From Limnohabitans sp. Rim8 (GTDB lineage: Bacteria > Pseudomonadota > Gammaproteobacteria > Burkholderiales > Burkholderiaceae_C): a stretch of DNA of 63,562 bases. Shown here in pieces: positions 1 to 8,679 of the stretch (positions within the stretch are counted from its first letter, which is position 1; each line of letters begins with the position of its first letter). Below the pieces are notes generated by a model that was not told the origin of the DNA, made no database searches, and was given only the letters and a program-made list of their open reading frames with translations. Location of the stretch: the NCBI RefSeq assembly GCF_945901735.1, contig NZ_CAMDLM010000024.1, positions 1 through 63,562 on the forward strand. The letters run 5' to 3'. The position numbers were made by a program, and so were the translations under genes.

Positions 1-2418
1 GAGCTTGTCCGTGTCGTCCATTTCCACCGTCATGTTGGCGCAGAAGAACTCGGCGGTGTAGTGCACCTTAAGCCAGCCCGTGTGGTACGCCAGCAGTGAA
101 TAAGCGGCGGCGTGCGACTTGTTGAAGCCGTAGCCTGCGAAGCGCTCCATCAAATCAAAAATTTCGTCGGCTTTCGCCTCGGGCATGCTGTGGGTTTTGA
201 AAGCGCCTTCACGGAATTTCACCCGGTGCTCGGCCATCTCCTCGGCCTTTTTCTTGCCCATGGCGCGGCGCAGCAAGTCGGCGCCACCGAGCGAGTAACC
301 GCCCAGAATTTGCGCCGTCTGCATCACCTGCTCTTGGTAGACCATGATGCCGTAGGTCTCGCTCAGCATCTCGGCCACGGCGGGGTGCGGGTAGGCCACC
401 TCTTCGCGCCCGTGCTTGCGCGCCACAAAGCTGGGGATCAGGTCCATGGGACCGGGGCGGTACAACGCGTTCAGCGCAATCAAGTCTTCCAGGCGGCTGG
501 GGCGCGCATCGCGCAGCATGCCCTGCATGCCGCGGCTTTCAAACTGGAACACGGCCTCGGTCTTGCCATCCGAAAACAGTTTGTAGGTCTGTGCATCGTC
601 CAGCGCGATGTTCTCAAAGGCGAAGTTCTCCTGGCCCTTGTGCCGCTTGATGATGAACTCGCGGGCGATCTCCAAAATCGTCAGGGTGGCCAGGCCCAAG
701 AAGTCGAACTTCACCAGACCGGCCGCTTCCACGTCGTCCTTGTCGTATTGGCTCACCGCCGATTCGCTGCCCGGCTGCTGGTACAGCGGGCAAAAATCGG
801 TCAGCTTGCCCGGCGCAATCAACACACCACCCGCATGCATGCCCACGTTACGGGTCATGCCTTCGAGCTTTTGTGCCAGCTCGATCAAGGTCCTGACATC
901 TTCTTCGCGCTCGATGCGTTCGGCCAAGATGGGCTCCATGGCAATCGCGTAGTTGTTCTTGTCGCCTTCTTTGGGCGTGGCGGGCGGGTATTGCAGCGTA
1001 ACCGACATGCCCGGCTTGTTGGGAATGAGCTTGCTGATGCCGTCGCAAAAGGTGTAGCTCATGTCCAGCACGCGGCCCACATCGCGGATCGCCGCTCGTG
1101 CGGCCATGGTGCCAAAGGTCACGATTTGGCTGACGGCGTCGCGGCCGTATTTGTCCTTCACATAGTCAATCACCCGGTCCCGGTTGCCTTGGCAAAAGTC
1201 GATGTCGAAGTCGGGCATGGACACCCGCTCGGGGTTCAAGAAGCGCTCGAACAGCAGGTTGTACTGCAGGGGGTCGAGGTCGGTGATCTTGAGCGCATAG
1301 GCCACCAGCGAGCCCGCACCCGAACCCCGGCCCGGGCCCACGGGGCAGCCGTTGGCCTTGGCCCACTGGATGAAGTCACCCACAATCAGGAAGTAACCCG
1401 GGAACCCCATCTTCAAGATGGTGTTCAGCTCAAACTCCAGCCGCTCCACATAACGCGGGCGCTCTTCGTCTCGCTTGGCTTGTGCCAGATACAGGTGGCG
1501 CAAGCGCGCCTCCAGACCTTCGAAAGACATGTGGCGGAAATAGTCTTCGACCGACATGACCACGCCGTTCACGGGGGGAATCGGGAAGTCGGGCAATTGA
1601 GGTTTGCCCAACACCAAGGTCAGGTTGCAGCGCTTGGCGATCTCGAGCGTGTTGGCCAGGGCGCTCGGCACATCGGCAAACAAGGCGCACATTTGCGCGG
1701 TGGACTTGAAATACTGCTCGCGTGTGAAGCGGCGCACCCGGCGCTGGTTGGCCAGGATTTCGCCCTCCGAGATGCACACCCGCGCTTCGTGGGCTTCGTA
1801 ATCGTCTGGCCCATGAAACTGCACCGGGTGCGTGGCCACCACCGGCAAACCCAAACGTGCAGCCAAGGTCACCGCACCGGCCACTTGCGGCTCGTCTTCC
1901 GGGCGGCCTGCGCGTTGCAGCTCCAGATAAAAACGGTGCGGAAAAATCGAGCCCAACTGCAGCGCCACATCGGCCGCCTTGTCGGTGTCGCCCTGCACAA
2001 GGGCTTGACCCACTGGCCCCGCTTGTGCGCCGGACAGCAAAATCAGCCCTTCAGACAGCTCTTGCAGCCAGGCCAGTTTGACCACGGCCACGCCTTTGAG
2101 CACGTTTTGGGTCCAGGCGCGGGCCAACAAGTCGCACAGGTGCAAGTAACCGCGGTGGTTCTGCACCAACAGCACCACCCGGCTGGTGGCGCCTGCGTCG
2201 CCGCCCAAGCCTTCCAGGTTGATCTCGGCACCGATGATGGGTTTGACGCCCTTGCCGCGACCTTCCTTGTAGAACTTCACGGTGCCGAACAGGTTGTTCA
2301 GGTCGGTGATGGCCAGTGCGGGCTGGGCGTCTTTGGCCGCGATCTTGACCACATCGTCGATGCGGCAAGTCGAGTCAACCACAGAGAATTCAGAGTGAAG
2401 GCGAAGATGGACAAACAT
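1..2418 (-). CDS. dnaE: DNA polymerase III alpha subunit, 3'-truncated by window edge
   Basis: Replicative DNA polymerase catalytic subunit. The frame is open from the ATG at 2418 to base 1, giving 806 residues of a protein that is normally about 1,150-1,180 long, so the little-finger, OB-fold and tau-binding parts lie outside the window. It begins MFVHLRLHSEFS, the N-terminal PHP domain start. The catalytic palm motif PDFDIDF lies near residues 402-408, with D403 and D405 the expected metal ligands. The stretch GPGRGSGAGSLVAYAL precedes it, as in other DnaE proteins. The ATG is the only sensible start because the PHP homology begins there. No defects were seen in the visible part. The gene stands alone on the minus strand, 46 bases from the next gene stop. 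Confidence 0.97.
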   Translation of the reverse strand, partial: MFVHLRLHSEFSVVDSTCRIDDVVKIAAKDAQPALAITDLNNLFGTVKFYKEGRGKGVKPIIGAEINLEGLGGDAGATSRVVLLVQNHRGYLHLCDLLARAWTQNVLKGVAVVKLAWLQELSEGLILLSGAQAGPVGQALVQGDTDKAADVALQLGSIFPHRFYLELQRAGRPEDEPQVAGAVTLAARLGLPVVATHPVQFHGPDDYEAHEARVCISEGEILANQRRVRRFTREQYFKSTAQMCALFADVPSALANTLEIAKRCNLTLVLGKPQLPDFPIPPVNGVVMSVEDYFRHMSFEGLEARLRHLYLAQAKRDEERPRYVERLEFELNTILKMGFPGYFLIVGDFIQWAKANGCPVGPGRGSGAGSLVAYALKITDLDPLQYNLLFERFLNPERVSMPDFDIDFCQGNRDRVIDYVKDKYGRDAVSQIVTFGTMAARAAIRDVGRVLDMSYTFCDGISKLIPNKPGMSVTLQYPPATPKEGDKNNYAIAMEPILAERIEREEDVRTLIELAQKLEGMTRNVGMHAGGVLIAPGKLTDFCPLYQQPGSESAVSQYDKDDVEAAGLVKFDFLGLATLTILEIAREFIIKRHKGQENFAFENIALDDAQTYKLFSDGKTEAVFQFESRGMQGMLRDARPSRLEDLIALNALYRPGPMDLIPSFVARKHGREEVAYPHPAVAEMLSETYGIMVYQEQVMQTAQILGGYSLGGADLLRRAMGKKKAEEMAEHRVKFREGAFKTHSMPEAKADEIFDLMERFAGYGFNKSHAAAYSLLAYHTGWLKVHYTAEFFCANMTVEMDDTDKL

Positions 2419-2464
2419 AGCCTGCCATTGTAGAAGGTCACCCTGCGGCAAAAGGTGTGCGTTT

Positions 2465-3160
2465 TCAGTCGCGCAAGACCTGCAGCACCTCAGAGCGAAA
2501 TTCGCGCCCGTACAAAATCAAGACCACCAAGGCCGTGGCCAGCACCAGTGCCATGGGCGAAAAAAACCAGGCCATGGCGGCGAATGAAAAGTAATAAGCC
2601 CGCAAACCATCGTTGAAGGTCTCGGCGGCGGCGCTGACCAAATTGCCCGCACGCTCGGCAAAGTGCTGGCGGTCATACCGTTTGGCGTCAAAGTCTTCGG
2701 GCGAAGGCATTGCCCCGATGACCAGTGCCACAAAGGTGTACTGACGCATGGACCAAGAGAACCGGAAAAAAGCGTACACAAAGATGCCGACCATCACCAA
2801 AATCTTGAGTTCAAAGACCAGCAAAGGCGTGGGCTGGGCAAACGGGATTTCGCCCACCAACTCGGCGGCTTTGTCGGTGGTGCCCAGCAGCGCAAACAGA
2901 CCCCCAATGATGATGATGCTGGTGGACGAAAAAAAGGCCGGGGTTTGGGACAGGTTCTGGGTGATCACGCCGTCCAGCACACGCGGGTCACGCCGTGTGG
3001 CTTGCATCATCCACATTTGGCGGTAACGGTTGGTGGTGGCGATCAGGCTTTGGTCGCGCAGACCGCGCACCTTGGCGAGCCAGGCATAGCCCACCCACAA
3101 AGCAAAAAAAGTGATCAGTGCCAGCCAATCGGGCCACGGCAGCATGGTGATGATTTTCAT
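2465..3160 (-). CDS. DUF599 family membrane protein
   Basis: A 231-residue inner-membrane protein of the DUF599 family; its function is unknown. Hydrophobic segments are visible near residues 8-28, 78-95, 112-132 and 195-222. Between them sits the basic stretch NRYRQMWMMQATRRDPRV and a conserved-looking region with FRFSWSMRQY. The protein starts MKIITMLPWPDW and has no cleavable signal. It lies upstream of and in the same direction as dnaE. The family call rests on recognition of the overall pattern, not on an alignment. Confidence 0.8.
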   Translation of the reverse strand: MKIITMLPWPDWLALITFFALWVGYAWLAKVRGLRDQSLIATTNRYRQMWMMQATRRDPRVLDGVITQNLSQTPAFFSSTSIIIIGGLFALLGTTDKAAELVGEIPFAQPTPLLVFELKILVMVGIFVYAFFRFSWSMRQYTFVALVIGAMPSPEDFDAKRYDRQHFAERAGNLVSAAAETFNDGLRAYYFSFAAMAWFFSPMALVLATALVVLILYGREFRSEVLQVLRD

Positions 3161-3220
3161 GCTGCCATGCTAACCGAGGTGGGCCGCTCTTGCGAGAGCG
3201 TGCCCCTCCCACGCAGGGTG

Positions 3221-3754
3221 TCAGCCGCGCAGCTTGGCAGCGACAGCGGCGATGCGCTGGCCGTAGGCTTTGGCCGTGTCCAAGTCACCTTGGGGGATGT
3301 CTTCTGCGGGGCTGGTCGGACCCACCTGGGCCATCACGCCGGAGTTGGAGCCGATGCGGTTGATGGTGCCGTCGTTCAGGGCGGGCTGACCTACCCAAAT
3401 CATGCCTTGCTGCTGGGACAAGGTGATGAAGTATTGCAAAGTGGACAGCTTGTCGCCGCTCGGGCTGGCCGAAATGGTGAAGCCACCCGCGACCTTGTCT
3501 TTCCAGGCGCTGGTGAACCAACGCTTGGAAGTGGCGTCGGCAAACTTCTTGAACTGCCAAGAGGCCATGCCCATGTAAGTGGGCGAGCCGAAGACGATCG
3601 CGTCGGCCGCATCCAATGCGGTCCAGTCGGCGTCGGTGATGTTGCCGTCGGCGTCGATGGCGATCACTTGGGCGTTGGCGCCTTGGGCCACAAATTGGGC
3701 CACGCGCTGGGTGTGGCCGTAGCCAGAATGGTAAATAACAATGGTTTTGGACAT
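3221..3754 (-). CDS. Flavodoxin-like / WrbA-type NAD(P)H-quinone oxidoreductase
   Basis: A 177-residue flavodoxin-fold protein. The N-terminal MSKTIVIYHSGYGHTQRVAQ is the FMN phosphate-binding loop (strand, then SGYGHT). GSPTYMGMASWQFKKFADAT near residues 96-115 is the second FMN contact region typical of WrbA and related NAD(P)H:quinone oxidoreductases. It probably carries out two-electron reduction of quinones or another small electrophile in the cytosol. It lies 38 bases downstream of the pirin gene on the same strand, so the two are likely co-transcribed. The divergent LysR gene at 4637 is the probable regulator. The exact substrate cannot be read from the sequence. Confidence 0.85.
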   Translation of the reverse strand: MSKTIVIYHSGYGHTQRVAQFVAQGANAQVIAIDADGNITDADWTALDAADAIVFGSPTYMGMASWQFKKFADATSKRWFTSAWKDKVAGGFTISASPSGDKLSTLQYFITLSQQQGMIWVGQPALNDGTINRIGSNSGVMAQVGPTSPAEDIPQGDLDTAKAYGQRIAAVAAKLRG

Positions 3755-3792
3755 GAGAAAAACTCCTTCAATAAAAAGACAGAGGGGGGGAT

Positions 3793-4506
3793 TCAGGCGG
3801 CCAGATCGAACACCAAGACTTCGGCGTCCTGCCCTTCGCTCAAGGCCAAAGAAGACTCGGCCTGCAGCATAGCCGCATCGCCCGCAGCCAGCGCCTGGCC
3901 ATTGACCTGCAGCGCGCCACGCACCAAAAACACATAAGCCTTGCGGGCGGGGTTTAAGGTCAGCGTGGCACTTTCCGAACCGTTGAACAGGCCTGCGTAC
4001 ATGCGGGCATCGGCGTGGATTGCAACCGTGTGCGCGGCCGCCTGGGCGTCTGGTGCAGGCGCAGCCACCAACGCCAGCTGCCCACGCTTGGCGCTCTCGG
4101 GCACCGACTTTTGCTCGTAACCGGGGTCGATGCCGGTCACATTGGGCTCGATCCAGATTTGTAAAAAGTGGGTCTGCTCGCCTTGGGCGTGGTTGAACTC
4201 ACTGTGTTGCACGCCGCTGCCTGCGCTCATGCGCTGCACGTCGCCGGGCGGAATGCCCTTCACATTGCCCATGCTGTCCTGGTGGGCCAAGTTGCCCGAC
4301 AGCACGTAGCTGATGATTTCCATGTCGCGGTGGCCGTGCGTGCCAAAACCGGTGCCCGGCGCAATGCGGTCTTCGTTGATGACGCGCAGATTGCCAAACC
4401 CCATGTGCGCCGGGTCAAAATAATTGGCAAAAGAAAAACTGTGGAACGACTTCAGCCAGCCGTGGTCGGCGTAGCCTCGGTCGGTCGATTTGCGGATGTT
4501 CTGCAT
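3793..4506 (-). CDS. Pirin family protein (bicupin)
   Basis: A 237-residue pirin-like bicupin. The N-terminal half contains HSFSFANYFDPAHMGFGNLRV and GTGFGTHGHRDMEIISYVLSG. The latter carries the His/His/Glu metal-binding residues of the first cupin, followed by QRMSAGSGVQHSEFN. Some bacterial pirins are quercetin 2,3-dioxygenases and others are redox sensors; which applies here is unknown. The gene heads a probable two-gene operon with the flavodoxin-like gene and is divergent from a LysR regulator across 130 bases. A cupin plus a quinone reductase suggests a response to aromatic or quinone compounds, which is inference. Confidence 0.9.
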   Translation of the reverse strand: MQNIRKSTDRGYADHGWLKSFHSFSFANYFDPAHMGFGNLRVINEDRIAPGTGFGTHGHRDMEIISYVLSGNLAHQDSMGNVKGIPPGDVQRMSAGSGVQHSEFNHAQGEQTHFLQIWIEPNVTGIDPGYEQKSVPESAKRGQLALVAAPAPDAQAAAHTVAIHADARMYAGLFNGSESATLTLNPARKAYVFLVRGALQVNGQALAAGDAAMLQAESSLALSEGQDAEVLVFDLAA

Positions 4507-4636
4507 GGGCGTGTCCTTGTCAAGTCGGAGGGGCTCGCGTCTTGGCGAGTTATGAACTTTAGCCCGACGGGCCCGCTTGAAAGTGGCCCTGATTTGCTGG
4601 CATCATTCAAAGCAATTGAACGATTGAGCAAACACC

Positions 4637-5575
4637 ATGCAAACACCCCGCGACTGGCTGACCCCCGAAACCCTGCTCATGTTGCAGACCATAGAGCAAA
4701 AAGGCAGTTTTGCCGCCGCCGCCCGCGCCCTGAACCTGGTGCCCAGCGCCCTGACCTACCGGGTGCGTCAACTCGAAGACGCGCTCGATGTGCTGCTGTT
4801 TGACCGCAGTGCCCGCCAGGCCGTGCCCACCGCCGCAGGCCGCGAGTTGCTGCGCGAATCGAGCCGCTTGCTTGACGACATGGACGCCGTGGCCAACCGC
4901 GTGCGCCGCGTCGCCACGGGCTGGGAAGCAGTGTTCACCGTGGCAGTCGACGGCATCGTCTCGCGCAGCGTGGTGATGGACTTGTGCGGCAGTTTTCTGG
5001 CGCTGGACGCACCCACCCGGCTGCGGCTGCGCTATGAAACCTTGTCGGGCACGCTGGCTACGCTCACCTCGGGCCAGGCCGATCTGGCGCTGGGCGTGGT
5101 GCTGGAGCCGGGCTTGAAAACCGACTTGCGGCACGCGGTGCTGGGTGAGATCGCTTTTGTGTATGCCGTGGCCCCGCACCACCCACTGGCCCCAGCTGCC
5201 GAGCCACTGACGGACGCCAACTTGCAACAGCACCGCGCCGTGGCCGTGGCCGATTCGGTCAGCCGGGGCACAGGGCTGACCATCGGGCTGCAAGGGGGAC
5301 AAGACGTGTTCACCGTGCCCGACATGCTGAGCAAACTTGAAGCGCAATTGCGCGGTCTGGGGGGCGGTTTTTTACCCGAATCGTTGGCCAGGCCTTACAT
5401 CGACATGGGCCTGCTGGTGGCCAAGCAGGTTCACACCCCGCGCAGCAACACCTGCCACCTCGCTTGGCGAGACTCCCCGCAAACGCCCGCCGGCCAAGCC
5501 CTGCGCTGGTGGCTCAATCAGCTGGACAGGCCCGCCACGCGCGAGGCGCTGTTGCAACCCGTGCACCGTGTGTGA
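4637..5575 (+). CDS. LysR family transcriptional regulator
   Basis: A 312-residue LysR-type regulator. The winged HTH occupies roughly residues 10-70, with the typical QKGSFAAAARALNLVPSALT recognition region followed by YRVRQLEDALDVLLFDR. The C-terminal two thirds form the ligand-sensing domain. It is transcribed away from the pirin/flavodoxin pair and the shared 130-base gap would hold the operator. The usual model for this arrangement is ligand-dependent control of the divergent pair. The inducer is unknown. Confidence 0.93.
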   Translation: MQTPRDWLTPETLLMLQTIEQKGSFAAAARALNLVPSALTYRVRQLEDALDVLLFDRSARQAVPTAAGRELLRESSRLLDDMDAVANRVRRVATGWEAVFTVAVDGIVSRSVVMDLCGSFLALDAPTRLRLRYETLSGTLATLTSGQADLALGVVLEPGLKTDLRHAVLGEIAFVYAVAPHHPLAPAAEPLTDANLQQHRAVAVADSVSRGTGLTIGLQGGQDVFTVPDMLSKLEAQLRGLGGGFLPESLARPYIDMGLLVAKQVHTPRSNTCHLAWRDSPQTPAGQALRWWLNQLDRPATREALLQPVHRV

Positions 5576-5652
5576 AAAGCGCCACAAAAACCGCCATCGG
5601 GAATAACCCACCCGGGCAGTTTCAAGCCCCATTTCTCAGCTAAAGTGAACCC

Positions 5653-6699
5653 ATGAACACACCACACATCGCCATCATCGGTGTCGGCATGGCCGGCGTT
5701 ACCTGCGCCCGCACTTTGCGCCAGGCCGGCCACAACGTCACTTTGTTCGAAAAAAGCCGAGGCTTAGGGGGACGCATGTCCACCCGCGCCAGCGCCTTTG
5801 GCGGCTTTGACCACGGGGCGCAGTACTTCACCGTGCGCGATCCGCGCTTTGAGCTGGCCATTGCCACCGCCCCCGGCGTGTGCAGACCCTGGAGCGCCAA
5901 CGCCGTGCGCGTGCTCGACCCCAATGGTCGCGTGATCGAAGCCGGCCTGCCCGGCGGCGAACGCCACTGGGTGGCCAGCCCCGGCATGAACGGCCTGGTC
6001 AAAGCCTGGGCTGCGCCTTTGGTCGAAGACGGCAATGTGCAACTGCAAACCCGCGTGACCCACATCTCGCCCGACCCCCTCCGGAAAAACGGCTGGCAAC
6101 TGCACACCGAAAGCGAAGATGGGGGTCAGCACATCTACGCCGGTTTTGACAAAGTCATCCTGGCCATTCCGCCCGCCCAGGCGCAGGCTTTGCTTCAGGC
6201 TTCGGGCCAAGGCCCACTGGCCGATCCCCTCAAAGAGGTGCGTGTAGACCCTTGCTGGACGCTGATGCTGGCCTACCCCCAGGCCGTTCAACCGGGCCTG
6301 ATCACCCTCGGCCCGCAATGGAACGCGGCCCGCAGCACGCACCACCGCATCGCCTGGATGGCCCGCGAATCGTCCAAACCCGGGCGCGAGCGCATCGAGC
6401 GCTGGACCGTGCAGGCCAGCGCCCCCTGGTCGGCCGAGCATGTGAACGACACGCCCGATCGCATCAAAGGCAAACTCATTAAGGCCTTTGCCGAAATCAC
6501 CGGCATCCGCGTCACCCCGGACCTGGCCGAGGTGCACCGCTGGCTGTACGCCAAGACCGTCCAACCCCTGGGCGAAAGCCACTTGTGGTTCAAAGACCAG
6601 GGCATTGGCCTGTGCGGCGACTGGTGCTTGGGCCACCGGGTCGAAGACGCGTTCGTCTCAGGCTTGGAGCTGGCTTTGGCGGTGCTCAAGAAGCGCTGA
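5653..6699 (+). CDS. Renalase-like FAD/NAD(P)-dependent oxidoreductase
   Basis: A 348-residue flavoprotein. The Rossmann motif at residues 7-36 reads IIGVGMAGVTCARTL and then VTLFEKSRGLGGRMSTR, the FAD-binding arrangement of the amine-oxidase/renalase-like superfamily. GGFDHGAQYFTVRDPRF follows, and the C-terminus has GLCGDWCLGHRVEDAFVSGLELA, the second FAD contact. The protein is close to the 330-350 residue size usual for bacterial renalase-like proteins, which oxidise misreduced NAD(P)H isomers or serve unknown roles. It has no signal peptide. It is followed 20 bases later by gluQ, so co-transcription is likely. Confidence 0.88.
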   Translation: MNTPHIAIIGVGMAGVTCARTLRQAGHNVTLFEKSRGLGGRMSTRASAFGGFDHGAQYFTVRDPRFELAIATAPGVCRPWSANAVRVLDPNGRVIEAGLPGGERHWVASPGMNGLVKAWAAPLVEDGNVQLQTRVTHISPDPLRKNGWQLHTESEDGGQHIYAGFDKVILAIPPAQAQALLQASGQGPLADPLKEVRVDPCWTLMLAYPQAVQPGLITLGPQWNAARSTHHRIAWMARESSKPGRERIERWTVQASAPWSAEHVNDTPDRIKGKLIKAFAEITGIRVTPDLAEVHRWLYAKTVQPLGESHLWFKDQGIGLCGDWCLGHRVEDAFVSGLELALAVLKKR

Positions 6700-6719
6700 T
6701 CACCCGACGCTGACCCTGC

Positions 6720-7610
6720 ATGTCTGAGGTTTACACAGGCCGGTTTGCGCCCTCGCCAACCGGCCTTTTGCATGACGGCTCGCTGGTGGCCGCGCTGGCC
6801 AGTTGGCTGGACGCTCGAACCCACGGCGGCCAGTGGCGGGTGCGCATCGAAGACGTGGACACACCTCGATGCGTGCCCGGGGCAGAGCAGGCCATCTTGC
6901 AACAACTGGCGGCCTGTGGCTTGGCACCCGATGGCCCGGTGATGCGGCAAAGCCAAAGGGGCGATGCCTATGCCGCCGCCTTGCAACGCTTGGTTGAAAA
7001 AGGCTGGGCCTACCCCTGCGGCTGCACGCGCAAAGAGATTGAATCGGCCCAAGCCGTGGCCAGGCACAGCGCCGCCGTGTACCCCGGCACTTGCCGAGAG
7101 GGCCTGAATGGCAAACCCGCCCGCGCTTGGCGGCTGAATGTGCTGGCCGTGCAATCGGCGCTCAGCCTGCCCGACACCACGCACTGGCACGACCGCCGCC
7201 TGGGAGCGCAACAGCAAAACGTGTGCGCCGAAGTGGGTGACTTTGTGCTGCGCCGCGCGGACGGCCTGTGGGCCTACCAGCTGGCGGTGGTGGTGGACGA
7301 CGCTACGCAAGGCATCACGCATGTGGTGCGCGGGCAAGACCTGGCCGACAACACCGCCCGGCAAATCGTGCTGCAGCGCGCTTTGGGGCTGCCCACCCCC
7401 CAGTACCTGCACACGCCCCTGGTGCTGGGCGCGGATGGTGAAAAACTCAGCAAACAAAACGGCGCGCTGGCGCTGGACCTGTCTGACCCCTGGGCGGCAC
7501 TGGGCCAGGCGGCCCAGGTGCTGGGCTTGCCCGCCCAGCCAGCGCAGCACCAGGTTCTGACGCAGGCGCAAGCCGCCTGGACCCGCCAATTCCTGTCGCG
7601 CATAAGCTGA
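6720..7610 (+). CDS. gluQ: Glutamyl-Q tRNA(Asp) synthetase
   Basis: A 296-residue truncated GluRS paralogue that charges the queuosine base of tRNA(Asp) with glutamate. [22 protein letters not shown] is the class I signature region, in HDGS form rather than HIGH, as is usual for GluQ enzymes. Zinc ligands are suggested by CGCTRKEIE near residue 100. The second signature EKLSKQNGA is near residues 240-248. The length fits a protein without an anticodon-binding domain. It follows the renalase-like gene closely and precedes the DUF3348 operon after about 208 bases. Confidence 0.95.
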   Translation: MSEVYTGRFAPSPTGLLHDGSLVAALASWLDARTHGGQWRVRIEDVDTPRCVPGAEQAILQQLAACGLAPDGPVMRQSQRGDAYAAALQRLVEKGWAYPCGCTRKEIESAQAVARHSAAVYPGTCREGLNGKPARAWRLNVLAVQSALSLPDTTHWHDRRLGAQQQNVCAEVGDFVLRRADGLWAYQLAVVVDDATQGITHVVRGQDLADNTARQIVLQRALGLPTPQYLHTPLVLGADGEKLSKQNGALALDLSDPWAALGQAAQVLGLPAQPAQHQVLTQAQAAWTRQFLSRIS

Positions 7611-7818
7611 AGCTTTAGAGAGCCGGGTCAAGATGGAATGCCTCTGAAATATTGCAGCAACTGACTCCTTTGGAGTTCAAAAGCGAAGAATTCGCCAGAA
7701 TCTCAACAGGTAAAATCCTTTCTCTGCCAAATTCGGCAGTTCATGACGTGAGCGCTTTGCGCCCGTTGCCACAAGAGCCTTCGGTTCTGCTTGTCCGATT
7801 CAACACCCTCACACACCC

Positions 7819-8679
7819 ATGACGCGAGCCCTGCCGCGTGCCAGCCTTTACAGCGCCAGCTTGGTGCGTTTTCTGACCGAAAACGGCCTGCTTGCGCCTG
7901 CCCGTCAGGCAGAGGATGTGGGGCAAAAACTGGGCGATTGGCTGGATTTTCGGCAGGCCATTGCCCTGCACGGCGTGCTGCCAACAGACACAGCCAGTGC
8001 GGCACCACCCGCCCCCCTGCCGGCCCATGTGCAGCGCATGGCCCCCCTCGCCCCCGGTGCACTGGCCAGGCATGTGGACAAAGTGCGCGCCCAACTGGTC
8101 GAGTCCATCACCCAAGGTGCCCCCGCGGGCTCGGGCCTGGCGCGCATCGACATGCCCGCCCCGGAGTTGGACGCGCCAGTGGAGATCAAGACCGCGTTTG
8201 CGCCCTACCGCCGCTTTGTGGCCGCCCACCAGCGGCAAATGGACAGCACCCTGCGCAGCTTGCGCGCCCAGTTGCGCCTGCAGCTGAGCCAGCGCGGCGG
8301 CGCAGGGCAGCAACTGGCCGCACTCGACGCCACTTTTGAAAACATCCTCGCCGAACGCGAAGCGGCGCTGCTGGCCAAAACGTCGAAGCTGCTGGAAAAG
8401 CGCTTTATGCAAGCGCTCAAAACCCACATGCTGCTTCAGGCTCAAGCCCAACCAGCGGCACTGGCCACTGAAACTGCCGATGCCGCCATTGACGCCACGA
8501 ACAACTTTGACGTCACTGACGGGAATCCAAATGACACCTCCAATGCCGACCCAAGCAGCTGGCTGATGCCCCTTCGCCAAACCCTTCACCAAGCCTTGCT
8601 GGCCGAACTCGACACCCGACTACAACCGAGCCTCGGACTGCTCGAAGCCCTCACCTCTTTCGCCACACCCAAACCATGA
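7819..8679 (+). CDS. DUF3348 family protein, first gene of a motor-like operon
   Basis: A 286-residue protein recognised as DUF3348; its function is unknown. It begins MTRALPRASLYSASLVRFLTENG and has no signal peptide or membrane segment, so it is probably cytoplasmic. Residues about 95-225 look strongly helical, rich in Ala, Gln, Leu and Arg, with possible coiled coil. An acidic, Asn/Thr-rich linker runs near residues 220-240. Its stop overlaps the next start by four bases (ATGA), implying translational coupling to the DUF802 gene. The four-gene set DUF3348-DUF802-OmpA-DUF2894 recurs in Burkholderiales as I remember it, but I know of no experimental role. Confidence 0.82.
   Translation: MTRALPRASLYSASLVRFLTENGLLAPARQAEDVGQKLGDWLDFRQAIALHGVLPTDTASAAPPAPLPAHVQRMAPLAPGALARHVDKVRAQLVESITQGAPAGSGLARIDMPAPELDAPVEIKTAFAPYRRFVAAHQRQMDSTLRSLRAQLRLQLSQRGGAGQQLAALDATFENILAEREAALLAKTSKLLEKRFMQALKTHMLLQAQAQPAALATETADAAIDATNNFDVTDGNPNDTSNADPSSWLMPLRQTLHQALLAELDTRLQPSLGLLEALTSFATPKP

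Noticed and set aside
112..2433. 773-residue open frame on the plus strand opposite dnaE
   Set aside because: It is antisense to a clear dnaE with full motifs. Its composition (His, Gln, Arg, Val rich, no domain) is what a high-GC gene yields on its complement.
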